Positions 46,442-55,565 of a stretch of 64,000 nt of DNA are shown in pieces (position 1 is the first letter of the stretch; every line of letters starts with the position of its first letter). Under the pieces are notes generated by a model. It did no database searches, was not told the origin of the DNA, and worked only from the letters and a program-made list of their open reading frames with translations. The stretch is from positions 34,320 through 98,319 of the forward strand of contig JAHQWE010000061.1 of the NCBI GenBank assembly GCA_019633985.1, read 5' to 3'. The position numbers were made by a program, and so were the translations under genes. The stretch comes from Acidiferrobacterales bacterium (GTDB lineage Bacteria > Pseudomonadota > Gammaproteobacteria > Arenicellales > Poriferihabitantaceae).

Positions 46442-47737
46442 ATGTACAACGGACGACCAGTTTATATCGTTGACGGAAGTCGAACCCCGTTCCTCAAAGC
46501 CGGCGCACCCGGGCCGTTTGCTGCAGCCGACCTTGCCCTACAGGCCGGGAGACCTTTACTCTCTCGGCAACCTTTTAATCCAGAAGACCTTGATGAAGTA
46601 ATTCTGGGTTGCGTCGGACCGGAACCAGATGAGGCCAATATTGGTCGCATCGTTTCTCTGCGTCTTGGCTGTGGTGAATCCACACCAGCCTGGACTGTGG
46701 CTCGAAATTGCGCTAGCGGTATGCAGGCGCTCGACTCAGCGGCCACGAATATCGCGTTTGGCCGATCTGATCTGATACTGGCGGGCGGCACAGAATCAAT
46801 GAGCCATGCCCCGGTGCTGTTCAGCGAGCAGTTCGTAACCTGGCTCTCAGGGTGGGCGCGCGCAAAGTCGGTAGGCCAAAAACTGAAGGCCCTTAGACAG
46901 CTGAAATTGTCTTCACTGGCACCAGTGATTGGTATTCTGAAAGGACTCAAGGATCCCGTAGTGGGCTTTTCCATGGGTCAAACCACCGAAAAAATTGCGC
47001 ATCATTTTGGAATTACTCGCGAACAAATGGATTTATTTGCCATTCGCAGTCACGATCGGTTAGCAGCAGCGATCGATAACAACGTGTTTGCAGACGAACT
47101 CGTTCCTATTTACGACACTCGAGGCAAAAGCTACACCGAAGACGACGGTCTTCGCCGCGGTTCCACAGTTGAAAAACTCGCCAAACTGCGCCCAGTGTTT
47201 GATAAACCAGCAGGGAAAGTTACCGCCGGGAATAGCGCGCAGATTACTGATGGCGCGTCATGGTTACTGCTCGCCAGTGAGGAAGCGATGGAAAAGTATG
47301 GGCTAGTCGCACGAGGCCGAATTGTCGATGCCAATTGGGCAGGGCTGGATCCCACCCAGATGGGGCTTGGTCCTGTACATGCCAGCACTCCCATTCTCCA
47401 AAACAATCAGCTTGGCTTGGATGATGTCGATTACTGGGAAATTAACGAAGCCTTCGCCGGTCAGGTGCTCGGTTGCCTGGCGGCATGGGAGTCAGAAGAT
47501 TACTGCCGCGACGAGCTTGGCCTGGAAGCGGCAATGGGAACCCTCAATCAAGAGCGCCTCAATCTCGACGGTGGTGGTATCAGTATGGGCCATCCTGTTG
47601 GCGCAAGTGGGGCTCGCATTGTTTTGCATGCGCTTGGGGTACTCGAGCGCAACAACTGGAGCAAGGCGATAGCCACTCTTTGCATTGGTGGCGGTCAGGG
47701 CGGAGCAATGCTGATCGAACGGATGCCACAACAATAA
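46442..47737 (+). CDS. Acetyl-CoA C-acyltransferase (FadI-type thiolase)
   Basis: Thiolase of 431 residues, expected to cleave 3-ketoacyl-CoA in fatty-acid beta-oxidation. Nucleophile C90 in VARNCASGMQALD, catalytic histidine in GGGISMGHPVGASGAR near 383, and late cysteine in ATLCIGGGQGG near 415. The insertion of about 50 residues between 130 and 180 (rich in Lys/Leu) is typical of the longer FadI-type group rather than FadA. The multifunctional FadJ-like gene begins 21 bases later, giving the usual two-subunit beta-oxidation complex, with the order of the genes thiolase first. Confidence 0.85.
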   Translation: MYNGRPVYIVDGSRTPFLKAGAPGPFAAADLALQAGRPLLSRQPFNPEDLDEVILGCVGPEPDEANIGRIVSLRLGCGESTPAWTVARNCASGMQALDSAATNIAFGRSDLILAGGTESMSHAPVLFSEQFVTWLSGWARAKSVGQKLKALRQLKLSSLAPVIGILKGLKDPVVGFSMGQTTEKIAHHFGITREQMDLFAIRSHDRLAAAIDNNVFADELVPIYDTRGKSYTEDDGLRRGSTVEKLAKLRPVFDKPAGKVTAGNSAQITDGASWLLLASEEAMEKYGLVARGRIVDANWAGLDPTQMGLGPVHASTPILQNNQLGLDDVDYWEINEAFAGQVLGCLAAWESEDYCRDELGLEAAMGTLNQERLNLDGGGISMGHPVGASGARIVLHALGVLERNNWSKAIATLCIGGGQGGAMLIERMPQQ

Positions 47738-47758
47738 TTGTTACGCAAAATTACCACT

Positions 47759-49798
47759 ATGAAAAACTGGACGATCGAAAACCAAGACGGCGTATGCCTG
47801 TTAACTCTGGACAAACCAGATAGCAATCAAAACGTGCTTTCCGCCGCAATCCTCGAAGAGCTCGCATCCGCAATAGACGAAATAGAGGCGATGCAGCCGT
47901 CAGCGTTGATCATTACCTCTGGAAAACAAAGCGGCTTTATCGCCGGGGCTGATGTGAAAGAGTTTACGCAAGTGGAGAGTGCTGAACAGGCACGGAAATT
48001 TGTCGGCGGCGCCCATAAAGTCTTTGACCGTATCGAAGCCTTTTCTTTCCCGAGCGTTGCTATGATCAACGGCCACTGTCTGGGCGGCGGCCTTGAGCTT
48101 GCGCTGGCTTGCCACTACCGAGTGGTATGCGACGACCCTTCCATCAGGCTGGGCCTTCCGGAAGTTTTGCTCGGGATACATCCAGGGTTTGGCGGCACGG
48201 TGCGATTGATCGAAAAATGCGGTGCTCCAGGCGCAATGGATCTGATGCTAAGCGGGCGCACTGTCATTCCAAAGGTCGCAAAGAAAATGGGGTTTATCGA
48301 CCAGGCAGTGCCGGAACGCCAACTGCGCAGGACCGTGGATTACATGATCCGGAAAAAGCCGCCTGTTAAAAGGGTGACCGGCTGGAAAAAGTGGCTCAAC
48401 ATGGGTCTGTCCAGAGATGTGCTGGCAAAAGTGCTGACCAAGAAAGTGTCCGCTCGCGCATCTGAAGCCCACTACCCTGCCCCCTTTGCCGTCATCCGAC
48501 TGTGGAAACTGTTTGGTCACAATCGCCAATTGATGCTGAGAGAAGAGCAGGTTTCCGCGATCGAGCTAGTCACCACGCCCACGTCCAAAAACCTGGTAAA
48601 AGTATTTTTTCTTCAGGAACATCTGAAAAGCCTTGGAAAAGCAGAAGACGCAGAGCAATTTCAACGTTTGCATGTCGTCGGCGCCGGTGTAATGGGGGGA
48701 GATATTGCATCCTGGTGCGCACTGAAAGGGCTCGAGGTCACCATCCAGGATAACAACCCTGAAGCGCTGGCTAGGGCGAGCAAACGGGCTTACGATCTTT
48801 TCAAGAAAAAGCTGCGTGATCCTAGATTAGTTCAAAGAGCAATGGATCGTTTTCAACCGGATGTCGACGGCCATGGCGCCAGACGTGCCGACGTGATCAT
48901 TGAAGCAATCTTTGAGAATGCGGAAGCAAAAATGGGCCTGTTCAAGGAACTGGAAAAGATCGCCGGGCCGAATACGATTCTCTCATCCAACACCTCCAGC
49001 ATTCCAATTGAAACTCTGGGCGAAGCACTGGAAACACCTTCAAGAATGGTCGGGCTTCATTTTTTTAACCCGGTGGCAAAGATGCAGCTGGTAGAAATTG
49101 TGAACGGAGAAAATACAGATAGTGAGGTAAGCCAACGTGCGACTCAATTTGCAAATCAAATTGGAAGACTGCCGTTACCTGTAAAGAGCAGCCCCGGATT
49201 TTTAGTCAACCGGATCCTGATGCCCTATCTAATGGAAGCGGTCGAAATGCATAAAGAAGGTGTGCCTGAAGCGGTCATTGATAAAGTCGCGACGGAATTT
49301 GGCATGCCTATGGGGCCAATTACCCTTGCGGATACCGTCGGTCTTGATATCTGCCAAAATGTTGCAGCTAACTTAAATGAAAGCTTTGGTGGCGAGATGC
49401 CTCAGGCCTTAGTTAAGAAGGTCGAGGCGGGTCACCTGGGCAAGAAGTCTGGCAAAGGATTCTATGAATGGGAAAAAGGTAAACCCAAGAAACCGAAAAC
49501 CAACGCTAGCTACAAGGCGGCACCAGATCTGGAAGATCGGTTAGTGTTTCGATTTCTCAACGAAACTATCGCGTGCCTGGATGAAAATATTATCGACTCC
49601 ACTCAGCTAGCTGATGGTGGCTTAATTTTCGGCACTGGATTTGCTCCGTTCAGAGGTGGCCCGGTCAACTACATTTTTGATCAGGGCGTTGACACTATGC
49701 GAAACAAACTCGAAAGCCTGCATGAAAAATATGGCGATCGGTTTAAACCCGCCGCGGGTTGGAGCACGCTATCTGCGCCCGATGCAGAGACAAAGTAG
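47759..49798 (+). CDS. fadJ: Multifunctional enoyl-CoA hydratase/3-hydroxyacyl-CoA dehydrogenase (FadJ/FadB type)
   Basis: Alpha subunit of the beta-oxidation complex, 679 residues from the ATG at 47759 (a TTG at 47738 would add 7). Crotonase domain at about 1-190, with the oxyanion-hole segment FIAGADVKEF near 60-69 and GGGLELALACHYR near 106. The NAD-binding domain starts with VVGAGVMGGDIASW near 305, followed by EAIFENAEAKM near 382 and the 3HCDH signature LHFFNPVAKMQLVEIV near 432. A C-terminal second 3HCDH domain follows. Length is between FadB (729) and FadJ (714) minus the extra linker. It is co-transcribed with the thiolase and followed by a perfect 12-base hairpin. Confidence 0.9.
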   Translation: MKNWTIENQDGVCLLTLDKPDSNQNVLSAAILEELASAIDEIEAMQPSALIITSGKQSGFIAGADVKEFTQVESAEQARKFVGGAHKVFDRIEAFSFPSVAMINGHCLGGGLELALACHYRVVCDDPSIRLGLPEVLLGIHPGFGGTVRLIEKCGAPGAMDLMLSGRTVIPKVAKKMGFIDQAVPERQLRRTVDYMIRKKPPVKRVTGWKKWLNMGLSRDVLAKVLTKKVSARASEAHYPAPFAVIRLWKLFGHNRQLMLREEQVSAIELVTTPTSKNLVKVFFLQEHLKSLGKAEDAEQFQRLHVVGAGVMGGDIASWCALKGLEVTIQDNNPEALARASKRAYDLFKKKLRDPRLVQRAMDRFQPDVDGHGARRADVIIEAIFENAEAKMGLFKELEKIAGPNTILSSNTSSIPIETLGEALETPSRMVGLHFFNPVAKMQLVEIVNGENTDSEVSQRATQFANQIGRLPLPVKSSPGFLVNRILMPYLMEAVEMHKEGVPEAVIDKVATEFGMPMGPITLADTVGLDICQNVAANLNESFGGEMPQALVKKVEAGHLGKKSGKGFYEWEKGKPKKPKTNASYKAAPDLEDRLVFRFLNETIACLDENIIDSTQLADGGLIFGTGFAPFRGGPVNYIFDQGVDTMRNKLESLHEKYGDRFKPAAGWSTLSAPDAETK

Positions 49799-49816
49799 GC
49801 TCCACTATCTTTGACA

Positions 49817-49847
49817 GGGCGGAATATTCCACTTAAATATTCCGCCC
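49817..49847. terminator. Perfect 12-base hairpin between convergent genes
   Basis: GGGCGGAATATT (49817-49828) and AATATTCCGCCC (49836-49847) pair perfectly around a 7-base loop. It lies between the convergent FadJ-like and LysR genes. Neither strand has a T-run after it, so it may act as a bidirectional barrier or a transcript-stabilising element rather than a classical intrinsic terminator. Confidence 0.6.
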
Positions 49848-49866
49848 AACGCGGTTGTAACGTCGA

Positions 49867-50763
49867 TCAGTTTTTCGGGCTCTGTTCGATAAGCCATCGC
49901 CTGAAAGTATCCGCCTCCTGGTCAACGGACCTCCGCTCTGTGATTCCCAGAATAAACCCCGCATCCGTTTTCAAAACGTGATCTGTGGGCCGGATCAACA
50001 GATTTTGCCCAAGCATCGGATCCACCAAGCCTTTCCATGCCAGGGCAACACCTTGACCTGCAATAGCCGCCTGTATCACCATAGAATAATGGTTCACTAC
50101 CAGTCGATCCGGTTTGTCTGAAATTTCCAGTGACAAGCTTTGTAACCAGTCCGGCCAGTTGATCCAGCTTTCCGCACTTTCCAGCCAGATCAAATCCGCA
50201 TATAGGTAGCTATTCCTTCGAAACTGCGCACGGTTTGCTGATAAATATTCTGGGCTACAGACTGGAAAAATCTCTTCAGTAAACAATATATTCTCATTGT
50301 CTCTCACTGGGTCTCTGGAATAGTACAAAGACAAATCATGCTCTGTTCTGAGCCCCTCTTTCATATCATCTCTGGCCACAATGCGTATCTGAATCTCCGG
50401 ATGCACTCGGCGGAACTCCGGGATTCTAGGCATCAGATACATCGAAGCCACCGCACTACTGGTCACAATCGTGACGCGCCCCTGGCTCGCGGGTTGAGAT
50501 AGTCGCTTCGTTGCATCAGATAACTGATTGAGCACATCCGCGATAGAGACATAGTAGTTGTGGCCATCGTCCGTGAGCACAACCTGGCGGCGATCACGTT
50601 TAAACAACTGGCACCCCAACGTATCCTCAAGCTGTCTGATCTGCCTGCTTACCGCACCTTGCGTCACGTTCAGCTCATTCGATGCCGCAGTAAAACTTTG
50701 CAGGCGAGCCGCAGCTTCAAAATAGACAATGCTCTTAAGTGGCGGTAGATATCTGGGTTCCAT
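49867..50763 (-). CDS. LysR-family transcriptional regulator (GcvA-like)
   Basis: A 298-residue regulator. The N-terminal winged helix-turn-helix spans about residues 6-65, with the LysR signature AARLQSFTAASNELNVTQGAVSRQIRQLE near 16-44. A periplasmic-binding-protein-like effector domain covers about 90-295. The opening PPLKSIVYFEAAARL and the effector domain layout resemble the GcvA/AmpR branch. It is divergently transcribed from a Rieske oxygenase gene, with a T-N11-A palindrome in the 127-base gap. That layout strongly suggests it controls the oxygenase. The inducer is unknown. Confidence 0.9.
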   Translation of the reverse strand: MEPRYLPPLKSIVYFEAAARLQSFTAASNELNVTQGAVSRQIRQLEDTLGCQLFKRDRRQVVLTDDGHNYYVSIADVLNQLSDATKRLSQPASQGRVTIVTSSAVASMYLMPRIPEFRRVHPEIQIRIVARDDMKEGLRTEHDLSLYYSRDPVRDNENILFTEEIFPVCSPEYLSANRAQFRRNSYLYADLIWLESAESWINWPDWLQSLSLEISDKPDRLVVNHYSMVIQAAIAGQGVALAWKGLVDPMLGQNLLIRPTDHVLKTDAGFILGITERRSVDQEADTFRRWLIEQSPKN

Positions 50764-50795
50764 TTGGCTTCAAAGCGATTGCGTAAACTCAACCT

Positions 50796-50810
50796 ATGAG
50801 TTTTTCTCAT
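50796..50810. promoter_or_regulatory. LysR-type operator (T-N11-A palindrome)
   Basis: ATGAG-TTTTT-CTCAT is a perfect 5-base dyad with a 5-base spacer and contains the T-N11-A core (T at 50797, A at 50809) of LysR-type binding sites. It sits between the LysR gene start (50763) and the Rieske oxygenase start (50891), as expected for an operator that serves both promoters. Confidence 0.65.
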
Positions 50811-50890
50811 GAATTATTGCACAAAAATCGCTTGTCTGACCTACCCGCTTCGTTCAAATTTAAACTTCGTCTACAGTCTGAAATCCCGCG

Positions 50891-52072
50891 ATGAACCGTC
50901 CTGTATACCAATCCACTCTTGATGTGACTGAATCCGAAATACAATCGGTATTGAAACCGATTGAGGAAGCAACTGGCATGCCCAACTCTACCTACACCGA
51001 TCAAGGTGCCTTTGAATTTGAGCGGGATCACATACTTTCAAAACATTGGGTAGCGATTGGATTTGCTGAACACCTATCTACAAACACGGTAAAGCCCATG
51101 AACTTTATGGGCATTCCAATATTTACCGCCAAAGACAAACAAGACAACATCCGGGTATTTCACAATGTATGCAGCCACCGGGGCATGAAGCTGGTGGACA
51201 AAGAAAGAAAAACCAACGGCCTGGTGGTGTGTCCGTATCACAGCTGGACATACTCCGTTTCCGGAGGACTGAAAGCGACCCCGAATATTGGCGGGGTGGG
51301 TGTCAATACGATAGAAAACTTTGACTGTGATAGTAAAGGGCTAAAACCCATTCGCTCACATATCTGGATGGGAGTTTTATTTATCAATCTAAGCGGTGAA
51401 GCGCCAATATTTGAAGAATCTGCCGCCGCGATGATTTCGCGTTATCAAAAACTCATGGGGCCAGACGCAGAACAGTTATTGAAAAAAGGAGGAGATGACA
51501 GTGATCTATCGATCTCTCTCAAATGCAACTGGAAGTTAGCCGTAGAGAATTATCTGGAGGCTTACCACTTGCCGTTTATCCACCCTGCACTGAACACCTA
51601 CTCTCCTCTCAGCAAGCACACACCTGAAATCTTTAGCGACAATGCTGCCGGCCAGGTGACGTCTACTTTTGATCCTGGCCATAGCAGTGATCACCCGCTA
51701 CCGATGCTACCCAGCTGGGATAAAGACCAGACCACCACTGGGGAATATCCCGTGCTGTACCCCAATCTGCTACTTGGATTTCAAGCGAATCATGTGTTCG
51801 CCATGATTATTATTCCGGAATCTCCCGGAACTTGCCGTGAGGAGTTATCCATTTTTTACGTTGGAGATGCTGCGACCAGCGAGGAATTCGACACCCAGCG
51901 ATCAGAAAATATGAGCGCTTGGATAGGTGTGTTTAATGAAGACATAGAACCTTGCGAGAGGATGCAAATCGGAAGAAATTCACCTGGCTTCACGGGTGGG
52001 GCTTTCTCTCCAATACTGGATCGTTGTTCTCATCACTTTCATCAGTGGATTGCGCGGCAATATCAGAATTAG
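50891..52072 (+). CDS. Rieske aromatic-ring-hydroxylating/quaternary-amine oxygenase alpha subunit
   Basis: A 393-residue non-heme iron oxygenase. The Rieske cluster ligands are C94-x-H96 and C114-x2-H117 (CSHRG; CPYHSW). The mononuclear iron histidines are H226 and H231 in ENYLEAYHLPFIHPAL, with the preceding acidic residues of the ENYLEAYH pattern. That pattern is common to choline/glycine-betaine/carnitine monooxygenase-like proteins, so an N-demethylating or quaternary-amine role is possible. No reductase partner gene is nearby. Its regulator is probably the divergent LysR gene. The zinc alcohol dehydrogenase downstream is convergent and may or may not be related. Confidence 0.85.
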   Translation: MNRPVYQSTLDVTESEIQSVLKPIEEATGMPNSTYTDQGAFEFERDHILSKHWVAIGFAEHLSTNTVKPMNFMGIPIFTAKDKQDNIRVFHNVCSHRGMKLVDKERKTNGLVVCPYHSWTYSVSGGLKATPNIGGVGVNTIENFDCDSKGLKPIRSHIWMGVLFINLSGEAPIFEESAAAMISRYQKLMGPDAEQLLKKGGDDSDLSISLKCNWKLAVENYLEAYHLPFIHPALNTYSPLSKHTPEIFSDNAAGQVTSTFDPGHSSDHPLPMLPSWDKDQTTTGEYPVLYPNLLLGFQANHVFAMIIIPESPGTCREELSIFYVGDAATSEEFDTQRSENMSAWIGVFNEDIEPCERMQIGRNSPGFTGGAFSPILDRCSHHFHQWIARQYQN

Positions 52073-52139
52073 CTTTTGGCCATTCTGAATCAAAGCTCCC
52101 GAGCTCTCGTCAGACATCGTTGTGATACGACGTCATGAT

Positions 52140-53180
52140 TCAAAACTCAGTGATTACAGTTGTACCAACTCCTTCAAACTTGTCCATGCTCATCAGTACC
52201 TCTATCGACTGTGCCAAACTAATTGTCTGGCCGACCAGGAGTTCTGGTTTCAGTTTCCCAGATTGAATCATGGCCATCATTGCGTCGTAGCGATGTGCCT
52301 GCATACCGTGACTGCCCAGGATTTCCAGCTCTTCAGCAATGACCTTGTTCATCGGAACTTGAGGTGAACTCTGATCACCGAGCATGAGACCAACCTGAAT
52401 ATGTTTTCCCCGCTTACGCAAACTCAGAATCGAATTAAAACAGGTTTGTGGATGCCCAAGCGCATCCAGTGATACATGGGCTCCTCCCCCAGTCACATCT
52501 CTGACCGCCTCCACAACGTTATCTACGGATGTAGAGTTGATTGTCACCGCGGCGCCAATCTCTTGGGCTAGTTTCAATTTGTCTTGAGTAATATCGATGG
52601 CAACAACGTGCGCCCCAAGAGCATCAGCAATCATTATCGCGGATAATCCAACACCGCCACAACCGTGCACTGCAACCCATTCCCCCGCCTTGGTTTGCCC
52701 CTGATCGACTATCGCGCGAAAAGAGGTCACAAATCGGCATCCAAGGCTAGCGGCGGTAGAAAACTTGATGGTTTCGGGTAGAGCAACAAGATTCAAATCT
52801 GCGTGATGTAGCGAAACATACTCAGCAAAAGAACCCCAGTGGGTAAATCCAGCTTGAAACTGGTGGTCGCACACCTGTTGCTGGCCGGCAGCACATTGTG
52901 GACAGGCACCACATCCGCCGACAAACGGAACGGTAACCCGATCGCCAATCTTCCAGTTTTCAACACGCTTACCCACCTCAACAACGATTCCAGCCATTTC
53001 GTGTCCTGGCACATGTGGCAATTCGATATCATCATCGTGCCCTACCCATCCATGCCAGTCACTGCGACATACACCCGTAGCTTCTACCTTGAGAATTACT
53101 CCATTATCAACGGATTTAGGATCAGGAAGATTGGTTATCTTTGGAGTTTGAGAAAAGCCCTCTACTAATACTGCCTTCAT
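52140..53180 (-). CDS. Zinc-dependent medium-chain alcohol dehydrogenase
   Basis: A 346-residue MDR-superfamily dehydrogenase. Catalytic zinc ligands are C38 in GVCRSDWHG and H60/E61 in PGHEMAG, with a third near 147 in LGCRFVTS. The structural zinc cysteines are C90, C93, C96 and C104. The NAD(P) fold is [18 protein letters not shown] near residue 173, followed by an acidic strand end (VAIDI), which suggests NAD+ preference. The substrate cannot be fixed; propanol/benzyl-type alcohol dehydrogenases share this pattern. It is transcribed toward the Rieske gene with 67 bases between the stops. Confidence 0.88.
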   Translation of the reverse strand: MKAVLVEGFSQTPKITNLPDPKSVDNGVILKVEATGVCRSDWHGWVGHDDDIELPHVPGHEMAGIVVEVGKRVENWKIGDRVTVPFVGGCGACPQCAAGQQQVCDHQFQAGFTHWGSFAEYVSLHHADLNLVALPETIKFSTAASLGCRFVTSFRAIVDQGQTKAGEWVAVHGCGGVGLSAIMIADALGAHVVAIDITQDKLKLAQEIGAAVTINSTSVDNVVEAVRDVTGGGAHVSLDALGHPQTCFNSILSLRKRGKHIQVGLMLGDQSSPQVPMNKVIAEELEILGSHGMQAHRYDAMMAMIQSGKLKPELLVGQTISLAQSIEVLMSMDKFEGVGTTVITEF

Positions 53181-53350
53181 AGTTTTTGCTCAATGAGATG
53201 GTGATGAAACTTCGAGAAGCCAGGACAAAACTGACTCATGAAATCTTTCCACACAACTGAGACACCGAGTTAAGCGTCCGAATGATGATTAGCCGAGTCC
53301 CGAACGCACTTCCGATCAGACCGAAATCGATTGCTGCAATCAGGAAATGA

Positions 53351-53363
53351 GAGGCTTAGCCTC
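53351..53363 (-). terminator. Small hairpin downstream of the AHSA1 gene
   Basis: GAGGC-TTA-GCCTC forms a 5-base stem with a 3-base loop about 30 bases after the AHSA1 gene stop; on the minus strand it is followed by a short T-rich stretch (TCATTTCC). It is a weak candidate for the end of the arsR-AHSA1 transcript. The rest of the 212-base gap shows nothing. Confidence 0.35.
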
Positions 53364-53392
53364 ACATTTTAATTTCTCATTCGAACGTATCA

Positions 53393-53905
53393 TCAGGCAT
53401 CCAGCGAACCCAAGTAGTTTTCCAGTTGCGCCATTCCCGCTCCCCATCCACTTTCATGTTGAGCACGAGTCTCCTCAAACGCTTTGATCTCTTCCTCTGT
53501 AGGATCGACCGGTTCCCATAAAAACGTCAGCTGGGTGTTGTTTTCATCGATATCTTCAAACGTCAGGGTTGCCAACATATCTTTGGGCCAGTTAGGAACA
53601 GGGTTAGCATGAACAATCTCTCCCTCCTGATTCGACATGTATTGCAGAAATACCAGGCGATCTGGTGAATTGACTTCTTCATACTTGGTGTAAAGCCACA
53701 TCTCGTGGCCATTTGGCATTGTTATTTTATGGAGTGATGAACCGTTATCTCTGATATCAGCAGATACAAATTCACAAGTACAACCCTGCATGGGAAACAT
53801 CCAATGATTGAGATGCTCCACCTTCGTCCAAGCGTCAAACACCAATTGACGCGGTGCGTTGAATTGTCTTTTGATGACCGATGGTTCTACTTTACTCATG
53901 TTCAT
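53393..53905 (-). CDS. SRPBCC/AHSA1 family protein
   Basis: A 170-residue START/Bet v1-like lipid- or ligand-binding fold protein (Activator of Hsp90 ATPase homologue 1-like). Recognisable blocks: IKRQFNAPRQLVFDAWTKVEHLNHW near residues 11-35, a central YTKYEEVNSPDRLVFLQY near 75-92 and a late WGAGMAQLENYLGSL. It overlaps the upstream ArsR gene by 14 bases, a very common pairing. In such pairs the protein's function is usually unknown; some relatives affect stress or membrane traits. The ATG at 53905 or the one 6 bases on would serve. Confidence 0.85.
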   Translation of the reverse strand: MNMSKVEPSVIKRQFNAPRQLVFDAWTKVEHLNHWMFPMQGCTCEFVSADIRDNGSSLHKITMPNGHEMWLYTKYEEVNSPDRLVFLQYMSNQEGEIVHANPVPNWPKDMLATLTFEDIDENNTQLTFLWEPVDPTEEEIKAFEETRAQHESGWGAGMAQLENYLGSLDA

Positions 53906-54239
53906 TTTTTCCTCTTGCCTGAATATTATTTAGGTAGTGGTCCAATTGATCGAGGGTACCTCCCCAATATTTTTCGAACTGATGCATCCATTCCTGAATC
54001 GGGCGTAGTTCCTCAGGTTGTATTCGATAAACTCGATGACGCCCGTTTTTTTTCTCTCGAACGATTTTGACCTGCTTCAATACTCCTAGATGCTTCGATA
54101 CCACGGGTTGTGGCCACTGGACCTTTTCCACCAGTTCGTTCACGGTCATTTCCTTGAGCACAAGCTGCTCGATCAAAACTCGCCGCTTCGGTTCTCCAAT
54201 TGCGCTAAAAACATCATAGGTAGTTTTGGTTCTCGCCAT
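53892..54239 (-). CDS. ArsR-family transcriptional regulator
   Basis: A 115-residue winged helix-turn-helix repressor. The recognition helix region is VEKVQWPQPVVSKHLGVLKQVKIVREKKNGRHRVYRI at residues about 37-73. The metal-binding cysteine motif (ELCVCDL) of true metal sensors is absent: no cysteine pair appears in the alpha-3 region. So it is likely one of the non-metal ArsR group typical of arsR-SRPBCC pairs. A perfect 10-base inverted repeat lies 4 bases before its start, suggesting autorepression. The stop overlaps the AHSA1 gene start. Confidence 0.88.
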   Translation of the reverse strand: MARTKTTYDVFSAIGEPKRRVLIEQLVLKEMTVNELVEKVQWPQPVVSKHLGVLKQVKIVREKKNGRHRVYRIQPEELRPIQEWMHQFEKYWGGTLDQLDHYLNNIQARGKNEHE

Positions 54240-54243
54240 GAGA

Positions 54244-54269
54244 TATATATTCCCATATAGGAATATATA
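54244..54269. promoter_or_regulatory. Probable ArsR operator (perfect inverted repeat)
   Basis: TATATATTCC (54244-54253) and GGAATATATA (54260-54269) are perfect 10-base complements around a 6-base spacer. The site begins 4 bases upstream of the ArsR start codon and covers the ribosome-binding position and probably the -10 region. Autorepression by steric block is the simplest reading. Confidence 0.65.
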
Positions 54270-54383
54270 AAGTCAACCGATATATTCAAACTACTTTCTG
54301 ACAGCGATTGAAAATTTTTGCTCAGCCTTCATCAGTGTTTGAATGAACTGAGATCAATAAGCGGTCAAAATTGGTGGTTGCTT

Positions 54384-55565
54384 TTATTCGTCATACCCGG
54401 TGAGCTCCATGTATCCTTGACCTTTAATCTTGTTACCTTTGAGTGAGCCGCTCACAAACACGGCTCCTTCGTAATACCGAAATGCGAGGTCAATCTCTTG
54501 GTTCTTCAATTGAGGAGCTACTTCGATTGTGAATTCAGCTTCTGGGAATTGAGAGACAAGCCGCCATTTGATTGGGTAGTTTGCACCGGTCGCTTGACTT
54601 GTCCACCAAGCTGTCGGTTCCATCGTGAGATATTTCGAATCGATATACTGGTTATCTTGCGTCGCCGACATCAGGTGCGCAGTTCGATAAGGTTGTCCTT
54701 CGCTGTCTCGAACTTGAAACACCATGAGTTGAGTAGTTTCGTTCAAATGAAGCGCGAACCAATCCCAACCTGACTGGCCTTTCGCGAGAATCGCACTGGA
54801 CCATTCTCTGTCCATCCAGCTTGTACCGGTAACACGACGTATCTTGTCTTTTAACCGCACTGTGCCCTTAGTGCGTAACGAAGGATAAGAGTAGTAATAA
54901 GATGCAATCTCGCCATCATGGCTTTTTGCGCTAAAACCAGACTCTCCCTGTAGCACAGGAAGCGCCTCACTTAGAATTTCAAAATTTATCGCAAAGTCTT
55001 TCGTATTGGCCTGCACCCTGGCGGAAATGCAATGATCACAAGGCTCTCCGATTTCGGTTACTGACCAGTCATTGACCCATACTTTAAAAGGTGCGGACTG
55101 GCTGCCAGCGAGGCCGATGGCACCACGAGAAAAATCCTCTGCATAAAGAAATTGATTCCCCTCAACGTCAGTCAAGGCCAGGTGCGCCATCCAAGTGCTA
55201 TGGGTTTGCCAGTTCGATTCTATATCTAGTTCGTGAGGCGGGTTGGAAAATCGAAAGAAGGTTAACTGATACCCGAACAAATCCTCTTCCGAAGTGATCA
55301 GATTCCCAGTGAAATACCACCACTCCTGCCGGAATGATGGATGCGCGGCATGATCATCCGGAAACATCAATACCTTTCCCGGCTCCACCTTCGAAAAATT
55401 ACCCACTGGCGTACTGGAAAGAAAGGAAGAAACAGAGCTTATCTGCCTAGCAGGGTTCTCTGGCTTTAGCGCCATCCAGCTTCTTACCGCAACGACAACA
55501 ATTAAAACACCCGTAGTAACAACCAGAAGTCGCCATCTTGATACCGGATACGTTGCACTATTCAT
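54384..55565 (-). CDS. AttH/CrtC-like lipocalin-fold protein
   Basis: A 393-residue protein with an N-terminal membrane anchor (about 11-30: RLLVVTTGVLIVVVAVRSW) and an AttH-type double lipocalin domain. Family signature EWWYFTGNL is near residue 79, followed by DLFGYQLTFFRFS and later MDREWSSAILAKGQSGWDWFALHL near 250-273. AttH-domain proteins are related to hydroxyneurosporene synthase/carotenoid 1,2-hydratase and often accompany an ABC transporter of the FtsX/MacB type. The gene overlaps the permease gene by 8 bases. It may bind or present a hydrophobic ligand. Enzymatic activity is not evident. Confidence 0.85.
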   Translation of the reverse strand: MNSATYPVSRWRLLVVTTGVLIVVVAVRSWMALKPENPARQISSVSSFLSSTPVGNFSKVEPGKVLMFPDDHAAHPSFRQEWWYFTGNLITSEEDLFGYQLTFFRFSNPPHELDIESNWQTHSTWMAHLALTDVEGNQFLYAEDFSRGAIGLAGSQSAPFKVWVNDWSVTEIGEPCDHCISARVQANTKDFAINFEILSEALPVLQGESGFSAKSHDGEIASYYYSYPSLRTKGTVRLKDKIRRVTGTSWMDREWSSAILAKGQSGWDWFALHLNETTQLMVFQVRDSEGQPYRTAHLMSATQDNQYIDSKYLTMEPTAWWTSQATGANYPIKWRLVSQFPEAEFTIEVAPQLKNQEIDLAFRYYEGAVFVSGSLKGNKIKGQGYMELTGYDE

